The notes under the pieces: generated by a model
Seen by the model: the letters and a program-made list of their open reading frames with translations, nothing else
Databases searched by the model: none
Told to the model about the DNA's origin: nothing
Part shown: piece after piece, positions 22,391 through 32,019 of the stretch
How positions within the stretch are numbered: the first letter of the stretch is position 1
How the letters are laid out: the number at the start of each line of letters is the position of its first letter
Program-made: the position numbers and the translations under genes
Source: Spongiibacteraceae bacterium
GTDB taxonomy: Bacteria; Pseudomonadota; Gammaproteobacteria; Pseudomonadales; Dasaniaceae
Length of the DNA stretch: 64,000 nt
Direction: 5' to 3'
Assembly (NCBI GenBank): GCA_028280715.1
Contig: JANQLG010000023.1
Coordinates: 62,001 to 126,000, forward strand

Positions 22391-22891
22391 ATGGTCTCAG
22401 TTAAAGCGGTCGATATTCGACGAGCAGCAGTGGATTTGCTGGCTCGTCGAGAGCATTCCTATAAAGAACTCCAGCAAAAACTGCTTCGACGATTTTCCCC
22501 TCGTTCTTCTCCTCGAAATACTCAGCAACAAGACAATTTCTCATCTGAACAATTGGCTGACATGATTGATGAACAATTGCAGCAATTGGTTGAGGAAAAA
22601 CTGCAAAGTGATGAGCGCTACGTAGAGTCCTTTACTAATGGCAAAAAAAACAGTGGCAAAGGTCCCATAAGAATTCGTCAAGAGTTACGGCAACGTGGTA
22701 TCTCAGATTATTTGGTTGATAAAGTACTAGACGATAATCACGAAGATTGGTTTGAGCTGGCAACTAGCGTTTATACCAAGAAATTTGGTCTGGCCCCCGC
22801 GGAAGGTGCAAAGGAAAAGGCCAGACGTATTCGCTTTATGCAGTACCGGGGTTACCCGATGCCGATTATTCAGCTGTTGTTAGAAAGTTAA
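22391..22891 (+). CDS. recX: Regulatory protein RecX
   Basis: RecX binds RecA filaments and limits their activity. The 166-residue protein is made of the family's three-helix repeats: AAVDLLARREHSYKELQQKL at the start, DERYVESFTNGKKNSGKGPIRI in the middle, and the ARRIRFMQYRGYP end. A Gln/Ser-rich insertion near residues 36-50 is a little longer than usual. It lies 32 bp after recA on the same strand and is probably read through from it. Confidence 0.93.
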   Translation: MVSVKAVDIRRAAVDLLARREHSYKELQQKLLRRFSPRSSPRNTQQQDNFSSEQLADMIDEQLQQLVEEKLQSDERYVESFTNGKKNSGKGPIRIRQELRQRGISDYLVDKVLDDNHEDWFELATSVYTKKFGLAPAEGAKEKARRIRFMQYRGYPMPIIQLLLES

Positions 22892-22927
22892 TTGTTAGTA
22901 AGTTAAGGGTTGATAGTTGTATCTTAG

Positions 22928-25873
22928 CTACAAATTAAATACCTCAAAATTATTTTGCTGAATAAAGCTTTCCAGTTTTTCCGCGCTGGGTGCGTTGGTA
23001 ATAACTGCAGTGCTGGCTTTTTCTGGCAGCAAGTAGGTTTTTGCCACGCGCTGTAAATCATCCAATTTTACGTCAAGAATTCTTTGGCGAAATTCCCTGC
23101 GTTGCTCGATTGTGCGACCAAACAAATTATTGTGGAAGGCCTGCTTGGCTTCGCCGGCGGGAGAGCCGGGTTTATCCAGACTGCTGATCACACCGAGAAT
23201 CGCTTGTTCCAGCTGCTCTTCATCGTGATCATTTTCGAGCAGCCAATCAATGGCTTTATCAAAATCGGTTAAGGTTTCTTCGAGGCGCGGATCGCGGTAA
23301 GAATAAAATTTAAAGGAGGCGATATTTGAATCCTGACTGGCTCCGCCACCATAAGCACCACCTTGCTCACGAATAGCACGATGTAAAAAACCGTTACGTA
23401 AAAAACCGCCTAAAATGGTAAGAGGTGCAGCATCCGGATGGCCTACAGGAACAGTTGGATAAGCCTTGGCGCAGAAGTTAACCTGTGTATTAGTGACCCA
23501 CAATTGCCTAACCATTTCACGAACTTGATCAGCGCTAAAGCCGTTTGCGGAAGGATTTTTCTCGTTCGCCCAACTGGCGTTTATGGCCTCACGGCATTCA
23601 GTGATTTTTTCAGCTTCAGCGACTAATAATATTTGTTTTGGAGCATTGAGTATTGATTGATGCAGGCGTTGTAAACGATCAGCGTAATCGGCAAGTGCAG
23701 CTTCTTCCTGTACTTGATCATCTAACAGTTTAATGGCTTGAATGCCGGCCAAGCCACTCAACTTGTGACTAAGCCTTGCAATAGGACTCATGCCGCTACT
23801 GGCCGCACTCATCGCGAGGCTATGACCGTTGTTGGTGACCGATTGTTCACGGCGTGCACGCTGCTGGCTGAGTAATTCGCGCAACCGTGATAATTCGTCA
23901 AAGCGAACATGTTGCAATGTATCTTTCATTAGCTGGGTTTGTTCTGCGTGATTTCTTACTAGTGCTTTTGACGACAAAATAAAATAGCTTGTTAGCGCTT
24001 GTTCATTATCAAGATCTCCGCGCATAGTAGTAAACGCATTGATACTACCGCAGACTTTGGCTTGTAAGGCCTGCACCTGTAAGTAATCTAATTCGTCAAT
24101 TCCCAACTCAGTTAAACAGTTAGAATAGAGTGGAAGTAGCTCCAGTAATTCTTGTTCGAGTTCGGGAATTTTAATCAAAACTTGCTGGTAGACTAATCCG
24201 TTGGTTCCCTGTGCATAGGCCGTAAGAGGTACGTTATCACTTTGCGCGGGTTCAGATTCGATAATACGAATATCGGGAGGAACATCCTGTAATCCCACTT
24301 TAGGCAAAATGGATTCGTCATCCTTTTGCAACTGTCGTTGATTCAGCGCTGCGGCCAGATCAATAACATTCTGCTTGTCTTCATCGCTCATTGCCGATTT
24401 TATTTCGTCCAGTTTTTCGGCTTCTTTTTTATTTCGCTCGGCAGCAAGTTCTGTGTCAGGTGTCATCACAAGCGTGACGCGATGTGGGTTGTTAATCAGC
24501 CACTGTTTTGCCAGGTTTTTAATAAATTCCGGATCTTTAATATCTTCGTGGAGCTGTTCCAAAACAGGGTCGAGGTTCAATACGCCAATCGGATCGCCGC
24601 GATGAGTTGCGCTGCCCATAGCCGATAAGATTAATTGCAGACCGTAAGGATAACCATCACCGCCAACCTCGCGCTGATGTAATTCCAGCTGATGTAAAAC
24701 TGCTTCAACCTGTTCCTGCGGCACACCTTTGTCAGCTACTTTTTGTAGTGTGTCGAGAATCAATTGCTCTATGGCATCAACCTTGTCACTATCGGTTCCT
24801 TCTACACCACAAACAAACGTCAGTTCGCGCATCGAATCTTCAAGGCCGCATAGGGGAGACGGCGAGTTGGCCAGCTCAGTCGTTTCTAACATTTGTTGTA
24901 GTGGAGAACTGCTGTTGTCTAACAGTACACTAGACAACAGTTGACCGCGTAACAGCTCTAACAGATTGGTACTTTCGCCCCACAGCCAGCCCATCACCAC
25001 ATGGGTTTTGCCATCGGTGTTGCCTCCCTCATTAAAGGCATAAGTTTTTTCGACACGCTTGGGCTGCTGTAATCGCTGCTCGCGTGGTACATGGATATGT
25101 GTATCCAGCGCTTCAAATCGTGACAGGGCCTGATCTTCAAATTTGGCCTGGTGCCCTGCCGCAGAAATATCGCCATAGGTCATGAAAATGGCATTGCTGG
25201 GGTGGTAGTGTGTTTCGTAAAAGTCCTTCAGCTGTTGATAGGTGAGATCGGGAATATGCTCGGGATCACCGCCGCTGTTGTAATGATAGGTGGTAGTTGG
25301 ATACAACTCTTCGCAAAGCGTTTGCCACAGTGTGCTGGGCACGCTGCTCATGGCGCCTTTCATTTCGTTGAAGACGACGCCTTTATAGACCAGATTGCTG
25401 TCCGGATTGTCAGGCTCTTCAAATTCTACTCGATGGCCTTCCTGGGAAAAATCCAGTGGGTCCAGCCGAGAGAAAAATACCGCATCCAAATAAACATCCA
25501 ACAAATTATTGAAGTCTTTGCGGTTCTGGCTGGCGAAAGGGTAGGCTGTCCAGTCGGAACTGGTAAAGGCATTCATAAAGGTATTTAGTGAACGACGGAT
25601 CATCATGAAAAAGGGATCGCGTACTGGATAGCGCTCGCTACCGCAAAGGGCGGTATGTTCCAGAATATGGGCCACCCCGCGGGAATCCATGGGGACAGTT
25701 CTCAGTGCCACCAGAAAAACATTCTCATCATTATCTGCCGCCATGTGGTAGTGCACCGCGCCGGTTTTTCGATGACGGTACTCTTCGACAGTAATGTTTA
25801 GTGACTCAATGGGTTGACTGCGTACCCACTCAAAGGTGGGATGAGCTGAAGTGGCGGTACTCGGTGAGTTCAT
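22928..25873 (-). CDS. M16C-family zinc peptidase (PreP-like)
   Basis: This 981-residue protein matches presequence protease-like M16C enzymes, which degrade peptides inside a closed two-half chamber. The inverted zinc motif HILEH is at about residue 69 (followed by TALCGSERYPVRDPF), and a downstream FNEMKGAMSS glutamate supplies the third zinc ligand about 75 residues later. The remaining domains show the family's GQLLSSVLLD and GGAYGGGA segments. There is no signal peptide, so it is probably cytosolic. It is convergent with recX and monocistronic. Confidence 0.9.
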   Translation of the reverse strand: MNSPSTATSAHPTFEWVRSQPIESLNITVEEYRHRKTGAVHYHMAADNDENVFLVALRTVPMDSRGVAHILEHTALCGSERYPVRDPFFMMIRRSLNTFMNAFTSSDWTAYPFASQNRKDFNNLLDVYLDAVFFSRLDPLDFSQEGHRVEFEEPDNPDSNLVYKGVVFNEMKGAMSSVPSTLWQTLCEELYPTTTYHYNSGGDPEHIPDLTYQQLKDFYETHYHPSNAIFMTYGDISAAGHQAKFEDQALSRFEALDTHIHVPREQRLQQPKRVEKTYAFNEGGNTDGKTHVVMGWLWGESTNLLELLRGQLLSSVLLDNSSSPLQQMLETTELANSPSPLCGLEDSMRELTFVCGVEGTDSDKVDAIEQLILDTLQKVADKGVPQEQVEAVLHQLELHQREVGGDGYPYGLQLILSAMGSATHRGDPIGVLNLDPVLEQLHEDIKDPEFIKNLAKQWLINNPHRVTLVMTPDTELAAERNKKEAEKLDEIKSAMSDEDKQNVIDLAAALNQRQLQKDDESILPKVGLQDVPPDIRIIESEPAQSDNVPLTAYAQGTNGLVYQQVLIKIPELEQELLELLPLYSNCLTELGIDELDYLQVQALQAKVCGSINAFTTMRGDLDNEQALTSYFILSSKALVRNHAEQTQLMKDTLQHVRFDELSRLRELLSQQRARREQSVTNNGHSLAMSAASSGMSPIARLSHKLSGLAGIQAIKLLDDQVQEEAALADYADRLQRLHQSILNAPKQILLVAEAEKITECREAINASWANEKNPSANGFSADQVREMVRQLWVTNTQVNFCAKAYPTVPVGHPDAAPLTILGGFLRNGFLHRAIREQGGAYGGGASQDSNIASFKFYSYRDPRLEETLTDFDKAIDWLLENDHDEEQLEQAILGVISSLDKPGSPAGEAKQAFHNNLFGRTIEQRREFRQRILDVKLDDLQRVAKTYLLPEKASTAVITNAPSAEKLESFIQQNNFEVFNL

Positions 25874-26021
25874 TCGTGGTCCGTTTATTTACAGTCCGCT
25901 CATTCATGGCTGAATGGTGGCTTATGGATAAAAAGAGTATGCGTAAAATCAAACCGCCATTGTAACGCTTAACGATGAGAGCGGGGCATAGAAATTTTGT
26001 CTAGCGCCCGAAAAAGGTTTT

Positions 26022-26594
26022 TTACGCTCGTGGCAGGGTTACGCCTCGCTGCCCTTGGTATTTTCCTGCGCGGTCTTTATAACTGACCTCACAGACTTCA
26101 TCGGATTCAAAGAACAGCATTTGCGCTACGCCTTCATTGGCATAGATTTTGGCCGGAAGGTTAGTGGTATTGGAAAACTCCAGCGTCACATGGCCTTCCC
26201 ATTCGGGCTCCAGGGGAGTCACGTTAACGATAATGCCACAGCGCGCATAGGTAGATTTACCCAAACAGACTGTCAACACATTGCGTGGAATTTTGAAGTA
26301 TTCCACCGTACTGGCCAGCGCGAAGCTGTTCGGCGGGATGATGCAGACATCGCTTTCTATATCGACAAAGCTTTGCTCATCAAAGTTTTTAGGATCAACA
26401 GTCGCCGAGTGAACATTCGTGAAAATTTTAAAATGGCTCGAGCAGCGCACATCGTAACCGTAGCTGGATAAACCATAGCTGATCAGTTTTTCTGCAGTGG
26501 CTTCATTGGTCCGAATCTGACCATCAACAAATGGTTCAATCATTTGTTGCTCGGTGGCCATTGTTCTGATCCAGTTATCTGATTTTATCGACAT
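26022..26594 (-). CDS. dcd: dCTP deaminase
   Basis: Dcd deaminates dCTP to dUTP, feeding dTMP synthesis through dUTPase. The 190-residue protein matches the Pseudomonas-type form almost throughout: SIKSDNWIR start, [25 protein letters not shown], and the catalytic glutamate region [18 protein letters not shown], ending [13 protein letters not shown]. It is transcribed from an approximately 330-bp intergenic region that also serves the DUF3157 gene on the other strand. Confidence 0.96.
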   Translation of the reverse strand: MSIKSDNWIRTMATEQQMIEPFVDGQIRTNEATAEKLISYGLSSYGYDVRCSSHFKIFTNVHSATVDPKNFDEQSFVDIESDVCIIPPNSFALASTVEYFKIPRNVLTVCLGKSTYARCGIIVNVTPLEPEWEGHVTLEFSNTTNLPAKIYANEGVAQMLFFESDEVCEVSYKDRAGKYQGQRGVTLPRA

Positions 26595-26921
26595 GCGGAA
26601 TACCTGCGTAACACTTTGTTTGAATTTTGATCATTCTCGATAGCCAAGTTTCAGTCAAAGGTGGTTGATTGCAAACCTGTTTAACAAGGGTCGCAAATAA
26701 TAGCCTGAACAATGGTATTGATTCAATGAACTGCTTGGAGCCCATATCCTGGGTCTCGTACCTTGAACCTCGTAATGTCCTGTTGATCAGAACAGGTCTT
26801 ATCTATCTATAAGGATGATATCTATAGTAAGATCGTTCGCCACTTAGATGCTTCCTCGTCTATAGAAAGTCTGTCTATAAACGAGGAAGTACTTAATTTA
26901 AAGCAGTTGCAGGTATTTCCA
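26595..26921. other. Divergent intergenic region dcd/DUF3157 gene
   Basis: This 327-bp gap has no coding sequence I can support. It contains a 6-bp inverted repeat CCTGTT/AACAGG at 26779-26796, several copies of TCTATA between 26801 and 26880, and a long hairpin at 26851-26889 just before the DUF3157 gene. Confidence 0.6.
26851..26889 (+). promoter_or_regulatory. 39-nt hairpin upstream of the DUF3157 gene
   Basis: CTTCCTCGT at 26851-26859 pairs with ACGAGGAAG at 26881-26889, then after one C-A mismatch TATAGA pairs with TCTATA, leaving a 7-base loop. This is a 16-step stem with a single mismatch, ending 32 bp before the ATG. It lacks a T run, so it is more likely an mRNA-leader or operator element than a terminator. 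Confidence 0.65.
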
Positions 26922-27605
26922 ATGATCAAAAAATTAATGGCAGTAAGTTTGATGGCGATCAGCTATGCCGGTGTAGTTTCGGTGAAAGCTCAGGCAAACC
27001 AGGACATTATTTCTGATGATGGCCGGGAAATTCTGTTGAAAGAAAATGGTACCTGGGAATACAAATCCAATGACCGTTTTGCGACTAGCGAAGATGGCCG
27101 CAGAGTCAGATTAAAGGCCGATGGGAGCTGGGAATATACCGGTGAAAAAATTCAGGCGCCTGGAATAGTTGATATCAATCAGCAATTTGTTGAGGAAAAG
27201 GCGGTTGCAGTCAATATCGAACAGCTCACTATTGAAACGCTGCGTGAAAAAAAATCGGCATCAAAAAAGAATCCTCGCAAACAAACCTTTACCATTTTTT
27301 CAATGAATTTGGCCTTAGCAGAGAGTGCAACTCAGGCTGTTTCAGTTGAATTGCCTAAACAGCAGTTCACGGTGCAAGACTCAGATGGCCGTGAATATCC
27401 GATTTTGTCCGTTAACCCGGCAAGTGCGGAGTTAAAACCGGGGCAAGAGGTGGCCTTGGAAGTTCGTGCAGATGGTTCTCCGCATTGGTGGACTACCAAA
27501 TCAATGTCAGTCATTCTGGATAAAACTGTTTTCGCGACAGATAAACCTCTGACGCTAAGCCGCTCTATGGATCTGGCCAGAAAAATTAATATAGAAGCGG
27601 ACTAG
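26922..27605 (+). CDS. DUF3157-family exported protein
   Basis: The product starts with a signal peptide (IKKLMAVSLMAISYAG, cleavage near AQA-NQ) and then carries two copies of a short beta motif of the form DGR-x-(V/I)-x-L-K-x-(N/D)-G-(T/S)-WEY, at about residues 33-46 and 58-71, the hallmark of DUF3157 proteins. The C-terminal half (FTIFSMNLALAES onward) looks like a single beta-sandwich. Function unknown; probably periplasmic. ATG 26922 is preferred to a TTG at 26907. A long hairpin lies just upstream. Confidence 0.72.
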   Translation: MIKKLMAVSLMAISYAGVVSVKAQANQDIISDDGREILLKENGTWEYKSNDRFATSEDGRRVRLKADGSWEYTGEKIQAPGIVDINQQFVEEKAVAVNIEQLTIETLREKKSASKKNPRKQTFTIFSMNLALAESATQAVSVELPKQQFTVQDSDGREYPILSVNPASAELKPGQEVALEVRADGSPHWWTTKSMSVILDKTVFATDKPLTLSRSMDLARKINIEAD

Positions 27606-27701
27606 TACTAACGAGCTAAACCTGACAAATTGGCTTAGCTGATTACCAAAAAGAAAATTCAAAACGCATAACAAGCCCAATATTGACCTCAGGAAGGCAA
27701 T

Positions 27702-28463
27702 GTGGATATTTCTCTGACCAGCATCATATTACTTGTCGGCACCGGATTGGTTGCCGGAGTAATTAATACGTTGGCAGGTGGTGGTTCTAATCTGACTTTG
27801 CCTGCATTGATGGTGATGGGAATGCCCGCTGATATTGCCAATGCTACCAATCGCGTTGGTGTTTTTTTGCAAACGTTGGTGGCATCCAGAGGGTTTACCA
27901 AGCGCGGTAAAATGCCCACCGATGATTTGATGCCGATTATGGTGCCAACCTTGGTAGGTGGTGCTTTGGGTGCAGTATTCGCTTCTTTCGCGCCTGCTTT
28001 CCTGCTAAAGCCTTTATTACTGGGCGCTATGGTGGGAATGACTGTCATAATGCTGGTCCGTCCTGACGTGGTATCGCCTCCCTCGGGCACGGTTCCCTTT
28101 AAAATGAAGGAGAGGCCAGCGGCCACTTTTTGGATGCTGGTAGCGGGTTTTTATGGTGGTTTTGTCCAGGCTGGCGTTGGCTTTATCTTAATTGCTGCCT
28201 TGGCCGGTTCACTGCGATACGATCTGGTGCGAACCAATGCTTTAAAAGTGGCCTGCACGATGGCGTTTACTGGGCTGGCGTTAGTGTTGTTTATCGCACG
28301 TGGCCAGGTGCTGTGGCTTCCCGGTTTAATTTTGGCTGTTGGTACTATGGTGGGTGCGCAGATTGCTGTTCATTTTGCCGTGAAGGCCAAGCCCTCAACC
28401 TTGAAGTGGTTCCTGTTTGTTATGACGGTTTGCGGCAGTGCCGCAGCATTGTTAACTGACTGA
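27702..28463 (+). CDS. TSUP (TauE/SafE) family sulfite/organosulfonate exporter-like protein
   Basis: The 253-residue membrane protein has about eight hydrophobic spans in two related halves, with the family signatures GLVAGVINTLAGGGSNLTLPAL near the N-terminus and AGFYGGFVQAGVGFILIAAL at the start of the second half. TSUP members move sulfur-containing anions or other small carboxylates, and the substrate cannot be read here. The start is GTG with AGGAAGG 5 bp upstream. The gene stands alone between the DUF3157 gene and a small haem-barrel-like protein. Confidence 0.88.
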   Translation: MDISLTSIILLVGTGLVAGVINTLAGGGSNLTLPALMVMGMPADIANATNRVGVFLQTLVASRGFTKRGKMPTDDLMPIMVPTLVGGALGAVFASFAPAFLLKPLLLGAMVGMTVIMLVRPDVVSPPSGTVPFKMKERPAATFWMLVAGFYGGFVQAGVGFILIAALAGSLRYDLVRTNALKVACTMAFTGLALVLFIARGQVLWLPGLILAVGTMVGAQIAVHFAVKAKPSTLKWFLFVMTVCGSAAALLTD

Positions 28464-28530
28464 TCTCGGGCAATGGATAAGTAAATCCAATCACCTTGAT
28501 TTAAAAATTTCATTCGCACTATCTAAGCTT

Positions 28531-28559
28531 CTATAGTTTGATTAGGTCCTGTAGTTTGA
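28531..28559 (+). repeat. Pair of 11-bp direct repeats upstream of the beta-barrel gene
   Basis: CTATAGTTTGA at 28531-28541 and CTGTAGTTTGA at 28549-28559 differ at one base and are 18 bp apart, close to two helical turns, about 30 bp before the start codon. They could be a pair of regulator-binding half-sites. Confidence 0.4.
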
Positions 28560-28589
28560 GAATACAAACCGATTAATGAGGAATGAAAA

Positions 28590-29162
28590 ATGGTGAATAC
28601 AGTAATTGACGGCGTTGATTATGGCCCCTTGGTGTTATTGATTGGTTGCTGGAAGGGTGATAGGGGAATGGATATCGCGCCTGAATCTGATGGTAGCACT
28701 GAGGAAAACCCCTTTTACGAAGAAATTGTTTTCGATGCATGTGGCGATGTAGATAATGCCGACAAGCAAAACCTGGCCATTGTTCGCTATCACCAAAAAG
28801 TGTTTCGCAAGAGCAACAACCAGCAGTTTCACGATCAAGTGGGTTACTGGTTGTGGGATAAAGCCGAAGGTACAGTTATGCATACTGTCTCTATTCCTCG
28901 TGCTGTGACATTAGTAGCGGGTGGGCAGTTTGATATGTCGGGTTTTGATGGTCACTCTGCATTGTTAAAAGTCGCCAGTGAAGATGGTGGTGACTGGGGA
29001 GTAGCGCAATCACCTTTTATGCGAGATAACGCTCGCACTAAATCCTTTAGCATGAATCTGAAAGTTGATGCTGACAAAATTTCTTACTCTGAAAATACCT
29101 TGCTCGATATCTACGGCCGAGAGTTTGAGCATAAAGATCGTAGCAGCTTGGAGAGAGTGTAG
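28590..29162 (+). CDS. Nitrobindin/THAP4-like beta-barrel (FABP-like) protein
   Basis: The 190-residue product looks like the haem-binding beta-barrel family (DUF1794/nitrobindin): an N-terminal L-x-G-x-W-x-G motif (LLIGCWKGDRG), successive strands rich in aromatic residues, YWLWDKAEGTVMHTVSIPRA in the centre, and a C-terminal stretch FEHKDRSSLERV with a histidine where the family places its proximal ligand. Whether haem is bound is not shown. GAGGAATG lies just before the ATG. It is probably monocistronic, with a pair of direct repeats upstream near 28531 and 28549. Confidence 0.6.
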   Translation: MVNTVIDGVDYGPLVLLIGCWKGDRGMDIAPESDGSTEENPFYEEIVFDACGDVDNADKQNLAIVRYHQKVFRKSNNQQFHDQVGYWLWDKAEGTVMHTVSIPRAVTLVAGGQFDMSGFDGHSALLKVASEDGGDWGVAQSPFMRDNARTKSFSMNLKVDADKISYSENTLLDIYGREFEHKDRSSLERV

Positions 29163-29193
29163 GATTAAGTCAGAAGTTTTTGCTTTGGCGTCA

Positions 29194-29217
29194 AGCGTCT
29201 GACCTCAGATGTCCGAC
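29194..29217 (+). repeat. REP-like short palindromic repeat, copy A
   Basis: This 24-bp intergenic sequence contains TCTGA-CC-TCAGA, a perfect 5-bp dyad extended by CG/TG pairs. Its first 23 bases match the reverse complement of 40597-40619 at 18 positions, and both copies lie outside genes. It may belong to a dispersed REP-type family. Confidence 0.5.
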
Positions 29218-29292
29218 ACGGTTAGCCCTTCAACCGCCACCCCAGTTACGGTAGAATGCCGCGCTTTATTAATGCAGCGAAAGAAGTGACCC

Positions 29293-30391
29293 ATGCTGGA
29301 AACCGGCGCCATCAAGCAAACCATTAAAGACCTCAGGGACCGCACCGAAGTCCTTAGGGGGTATCTTTGACTACGATGTCAAAAAAGAACAACTAGCCGA
29401 AGTCGAACTCGAACTAGGCGAACCCTCCGTCTGGGATGATCCAGAAAAGGCTCAGGAGTTAGGCCGCAAGCGTTCCTCGCTGGAAGCTGTCGTCAATACT
29501 ATCGATACCATGAGTACAGGCTTGGATGATGTATCCGAGTTGCTGGATATGGCGGTGGAAGAGGACGATGCCGATACTGTTACTGAAGTTGAGTCGGAAA
29601 TTGAAGGCCTGACCAAAGAGTTGGAAAAGCTGGAGTTTCGCCGCATGTTTGCCGGTGAAATGGACCCCAATAATGCCTTTCTGGAAATTCAGGCGGGTTC
29701 TGGTGGCACCGAAGCACAGGACTGGGCCGAGATGATTTGTCGCATGTATCTGCGCTGGGGTGAGGCCAAGGGATTTAAAACCGAATTAATGGAAGCTTCT
29801 GATGGTGATGTCGCCGGTATTAAGAGTGCTACCATTCAATTTACCGGCGAATATGCATTTGGCTGGCTCAGGACTGAAACCGGCGTGCACCGCTTGGTGA
29901 GAAAGTCTCCCTTTGATTCCGGTAATCGTCGTCACACCTCCTTTGCCTCGGTATTTGTCTCGCCCGAAGTGGATGACAATATTGATATTGAAATCAATCC
30001 TGCTGATTTGCGTACCGATACCTATCGTGCCAGTGGCGCTGGTGGGCAGCATGTTAACAAGACTGATTCGGCGGTGCGGATTACTCACGAGCCTTCAGGT
30101 ATAGTCGTGCAGTGTCAAAGCCAGCGTTCGCAGCATCAAAATCGCGACTTTGCGATGAAACAGCTAAAAGCGAAGTTGTATGAGATGGAAATGCTGAAGC
30201 GCAATGAGGCAGCGCAGGCAATGGAAGATAGCAAAGCAGATATCGGTTGGGGCAGCCAGATTCGCTCCTATGTGTTGGATGATCAACGCATCAAGGATCT
30301 GCGTACCAATGTGCAGACTTCCAACTGTAATAATGTGTTAGATGGCGACCTCGATATGTTTATCGAAGCGTCGTTGAAAATGGGACTCTAA
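29293..30391 (+). CDS. prfB: Peptide chain release factor 2 (programmed +1 frameshift)
   Basis: RF2 releases finished proteins at UGA and UAA stops. Translation begins at ATG 29293 and meets an in-frame TGA at 29368-29370 after 25 codons; a +1 shift at CTT-TGA-C continues in the frame ending at 30391, giving 365 residues, exactly the E. coli length. The stop-reading tripeptide SPF (in VRKSPFDSG) and the catalytic GGQ loop (SGAGGQHVN) are both present. It precedes lysS, the conserved prfB-lysS pair. Annotation that ignores the shift would give a protein truncated at the N-terminus (ATG 29510). Confidence 0.96.
29356..29371 (+). promoter_or_regulatory. prfB programmed frameshift site
   Basis: AGGGGG at 29356-29361 acts as an internal Shine-Dalgarno sequence 3 bases before the slippery CTT at 29365-29367, followed by TGA and C. 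This is the canonical arrangement by which low RF2 lets ribosomes slip +1 and make more RF2. Confidence 0.95.
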
Positions 30392-30450
30392 AACAAGAGG
30401 TCAATCCTCTTGTTTTAGAGGGGACAGATCTTTAGCTCTGTCCCCTTTTA
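30386..30450 (+). terminator. Tandem hairpins after prfB
   Basis: The first hairpin pairs 30386-30400 with 30406-30420 perfectly over 15 bp and includes the prfB stop codon. The second pairs GGGGACAGA at 30420-30428 with TCTGTCCCC at 30437-30445 and is followed by TTTTA, a probable intrinsic terminator. Together they separate prfB from lysS, although some read-through is possible because lysS starts 31 bp later. Confidence 0.75.
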
Positions 30451-30481
30451 CTAGCAGAAATATCAAAAACGAGTGCACTAA

Positions 30482-32011
30482 ATGTCACAAGACACTACAC
30501 CCGAAACTACATTAGCTGAAGAAAACAAACTGGTTGCCGAACGTCGCGGTAAGCTGAATGATATTCGTACCAAGCGCAATGCATTCCCCAATGATTTTCG
30601 TCGCGATGCTTATGCGCAGGATTTACAGCAGGAATTGAGTGACAAGGATAAAGAGATACTGGAGCAGTTAGATCGCCGCGCTTCGGTGGCAGGCCGTATT
30701 ATGGCTAAACGCGGTCCTTTTCTGGTGTTGCAAGATATGACGGGGCGCATTCAGGCCTATGTGGATAAGAAAAAACTACCTGAAGAGCAATTACCAGAAA
30801 TTAAAACCTGGGATATCGGCGATATTATTGGTTGTGAAGGCCCCGTACATAAATCTGGTAAAGGCGATTTATACGTCTATATGGAATCCGTGCAGCTGTT
30901 AACGAAATCCCTGCGTCCATTACCCGATAAATTTCACGGTTTGCAGGATCAGGAAATGCGCTACCGTCAGCGTTATGTTGACTTGATTATGAGTGAAGAG
31001 TCGAAGACAGTTTTTAAACTGCGTTCAAAAATGATCGACTTCATTCGTCAGTATTTTAATCAAGCCGATTTTATGGAAGTGGAAACACCGATGATGCAAA
31101 CCATCCCCGGTGGTGCCACGGCGAGACCTTTTATCACGCATCACAACTCTTTGGATATGGATATGTATCTACGCATTGCACCTGAGTTGTATTTGAAGCG
31201 TTTGGTTGTGGGTGGTTTTGAACGCGTTTACGAAATTAACCGTAACTTTCGTAACGAAGGTTTGTCGACCCGTCATAACCCGGAATTTACCATGCTGGAG
31301 TTCTATCAGGCCTACGCGGATTACCGCGATCTAATGGATCTAACAGAAGATATGTTGCGCAAAATGGCGGAAGAAGTGTTAGGTACTACTACCATTGTCA
31401 ATACAGTTAAAAATGACGAAGACGAGGTACTACAGGAAAAGACCTACGATCTTTCAAAGCCATTCCAGCGTTTGAGTGTGTTTGATTCCATTTTGCACTT
31501 TAATCCAGACATTTCAGCACAAGCGCTGGCCGATGAACAGGCGGCACGTCAAATTGCCGAGCACCTTGATATTCCGCTAAAAGACAGTTACGGCTTGGGT
31601 AAAGTGCAGATCGAAATTTTTGAGAAAACCGTTGAGCACCGTTTGGATCAGCCGACTTTTATCACTGAGTATCCAACGGAAGTTTCTCCCCTGGCGCGTA
31701 GAAACGACGATAATCCATTCGTAACCGATCGTTTTGAATTCTTTGTCGGCGGTCGTGAAATTGCTAATGGCTTCTCTGAGCTTAATGACGCAGAAGATCA
31801 GGCGGAGCGTTTTATGGCGCAAGTAGCTGAAAAAGATGCGGGCGATGATGAAGCAATGCACTATGATGCTGACTATATTGCTGCTCTTGAATATGGATTA
31901 CCGCCAACAGCTGGAGAAGGCATTGGTATCGATAGGTTAGTGATGCTATTTACCGATAGCCCTTCAATTCGCGATGTGTTGCTATTTCCTCATATGAGGC
32001 CTCAGGGATAA
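30482..32011 (+). CDS. lysS: Lysyl-tRNA synthetase (class II)
   Basis: LysS charges tRNA-Lys. The 509-residue protein has the N-terminal OB-fold anticodon-binding domain ([23 protein letters not shown]), motif 1 ending in the VETPMMQ region, motif 2 ([15 protein letters not shown] ... [11 protein letters not shown]) and motif 3 ([24 protein letters not shown]). Length and motifs are those of a full bacterial class II LysRS. It follows prfB and ends 8 bp from the convergent gene at 32020. Confidence 0.98.
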   Translation: MSQDTTPETTLAEENKLVAERRGKLNDIRTKRNAFPNDFRRDAYAQDLQQELSDKDKEILEQLDRRASVAGRIMAKRGPFLVLQDMTGRIQAYVDKKKLPEEQLPEIKTWDIGDIIGCEGPVHKSGKGDLYVYMESVQLLTKSLRPLPDKFHGLQDQEMRYRQRYVDLIMSEESKTVFKLRSKMIDFIRQYFNQADFMEVETPMMQTIPGGATARPFITHHNSLDMDMYLRIAPELYLKRLVVGGFERVYEINRNFRNEGLSTRHNPEFTMLEFYQAYADYRDLMDLTEDMLRKMAEEVLGTTTIVNTVKNDEDEVLQEKTYDLSKPFQRLSVFDSILHFNPDISAQALADEQAARQIAEHLDIPLKDSYGLGKVQIEIFEKTVEHRLDQPTFITEYPTEVSPLARRNDDNPFVTDRFEFFVGGREIANGFSELNDAEDQAERFMAQVAEKDAGDDEAMHYDADYIAALEYGLPPTAGEGIGIDRLVMLFTDSPSIRDVLLFPHMRPQG

Positions 32012-32019
32012 TAGGCTAT

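Noticed and set aside
25151-25588. A 145-codon open frame antisense to the M16C peptidase gene
   Set aside because: The peptidase frame is complete with clear motifs; the antisense frame shows only low-complexity hydrophobic residues and no start signal.
27689-28126. A 145-codon open frame antisense to the TSUP transporter gene
   Set aside because: Pro/Thr/Ala-rich composition is what the reverse strand of a membrane-protein gene gives; no domain is visible.
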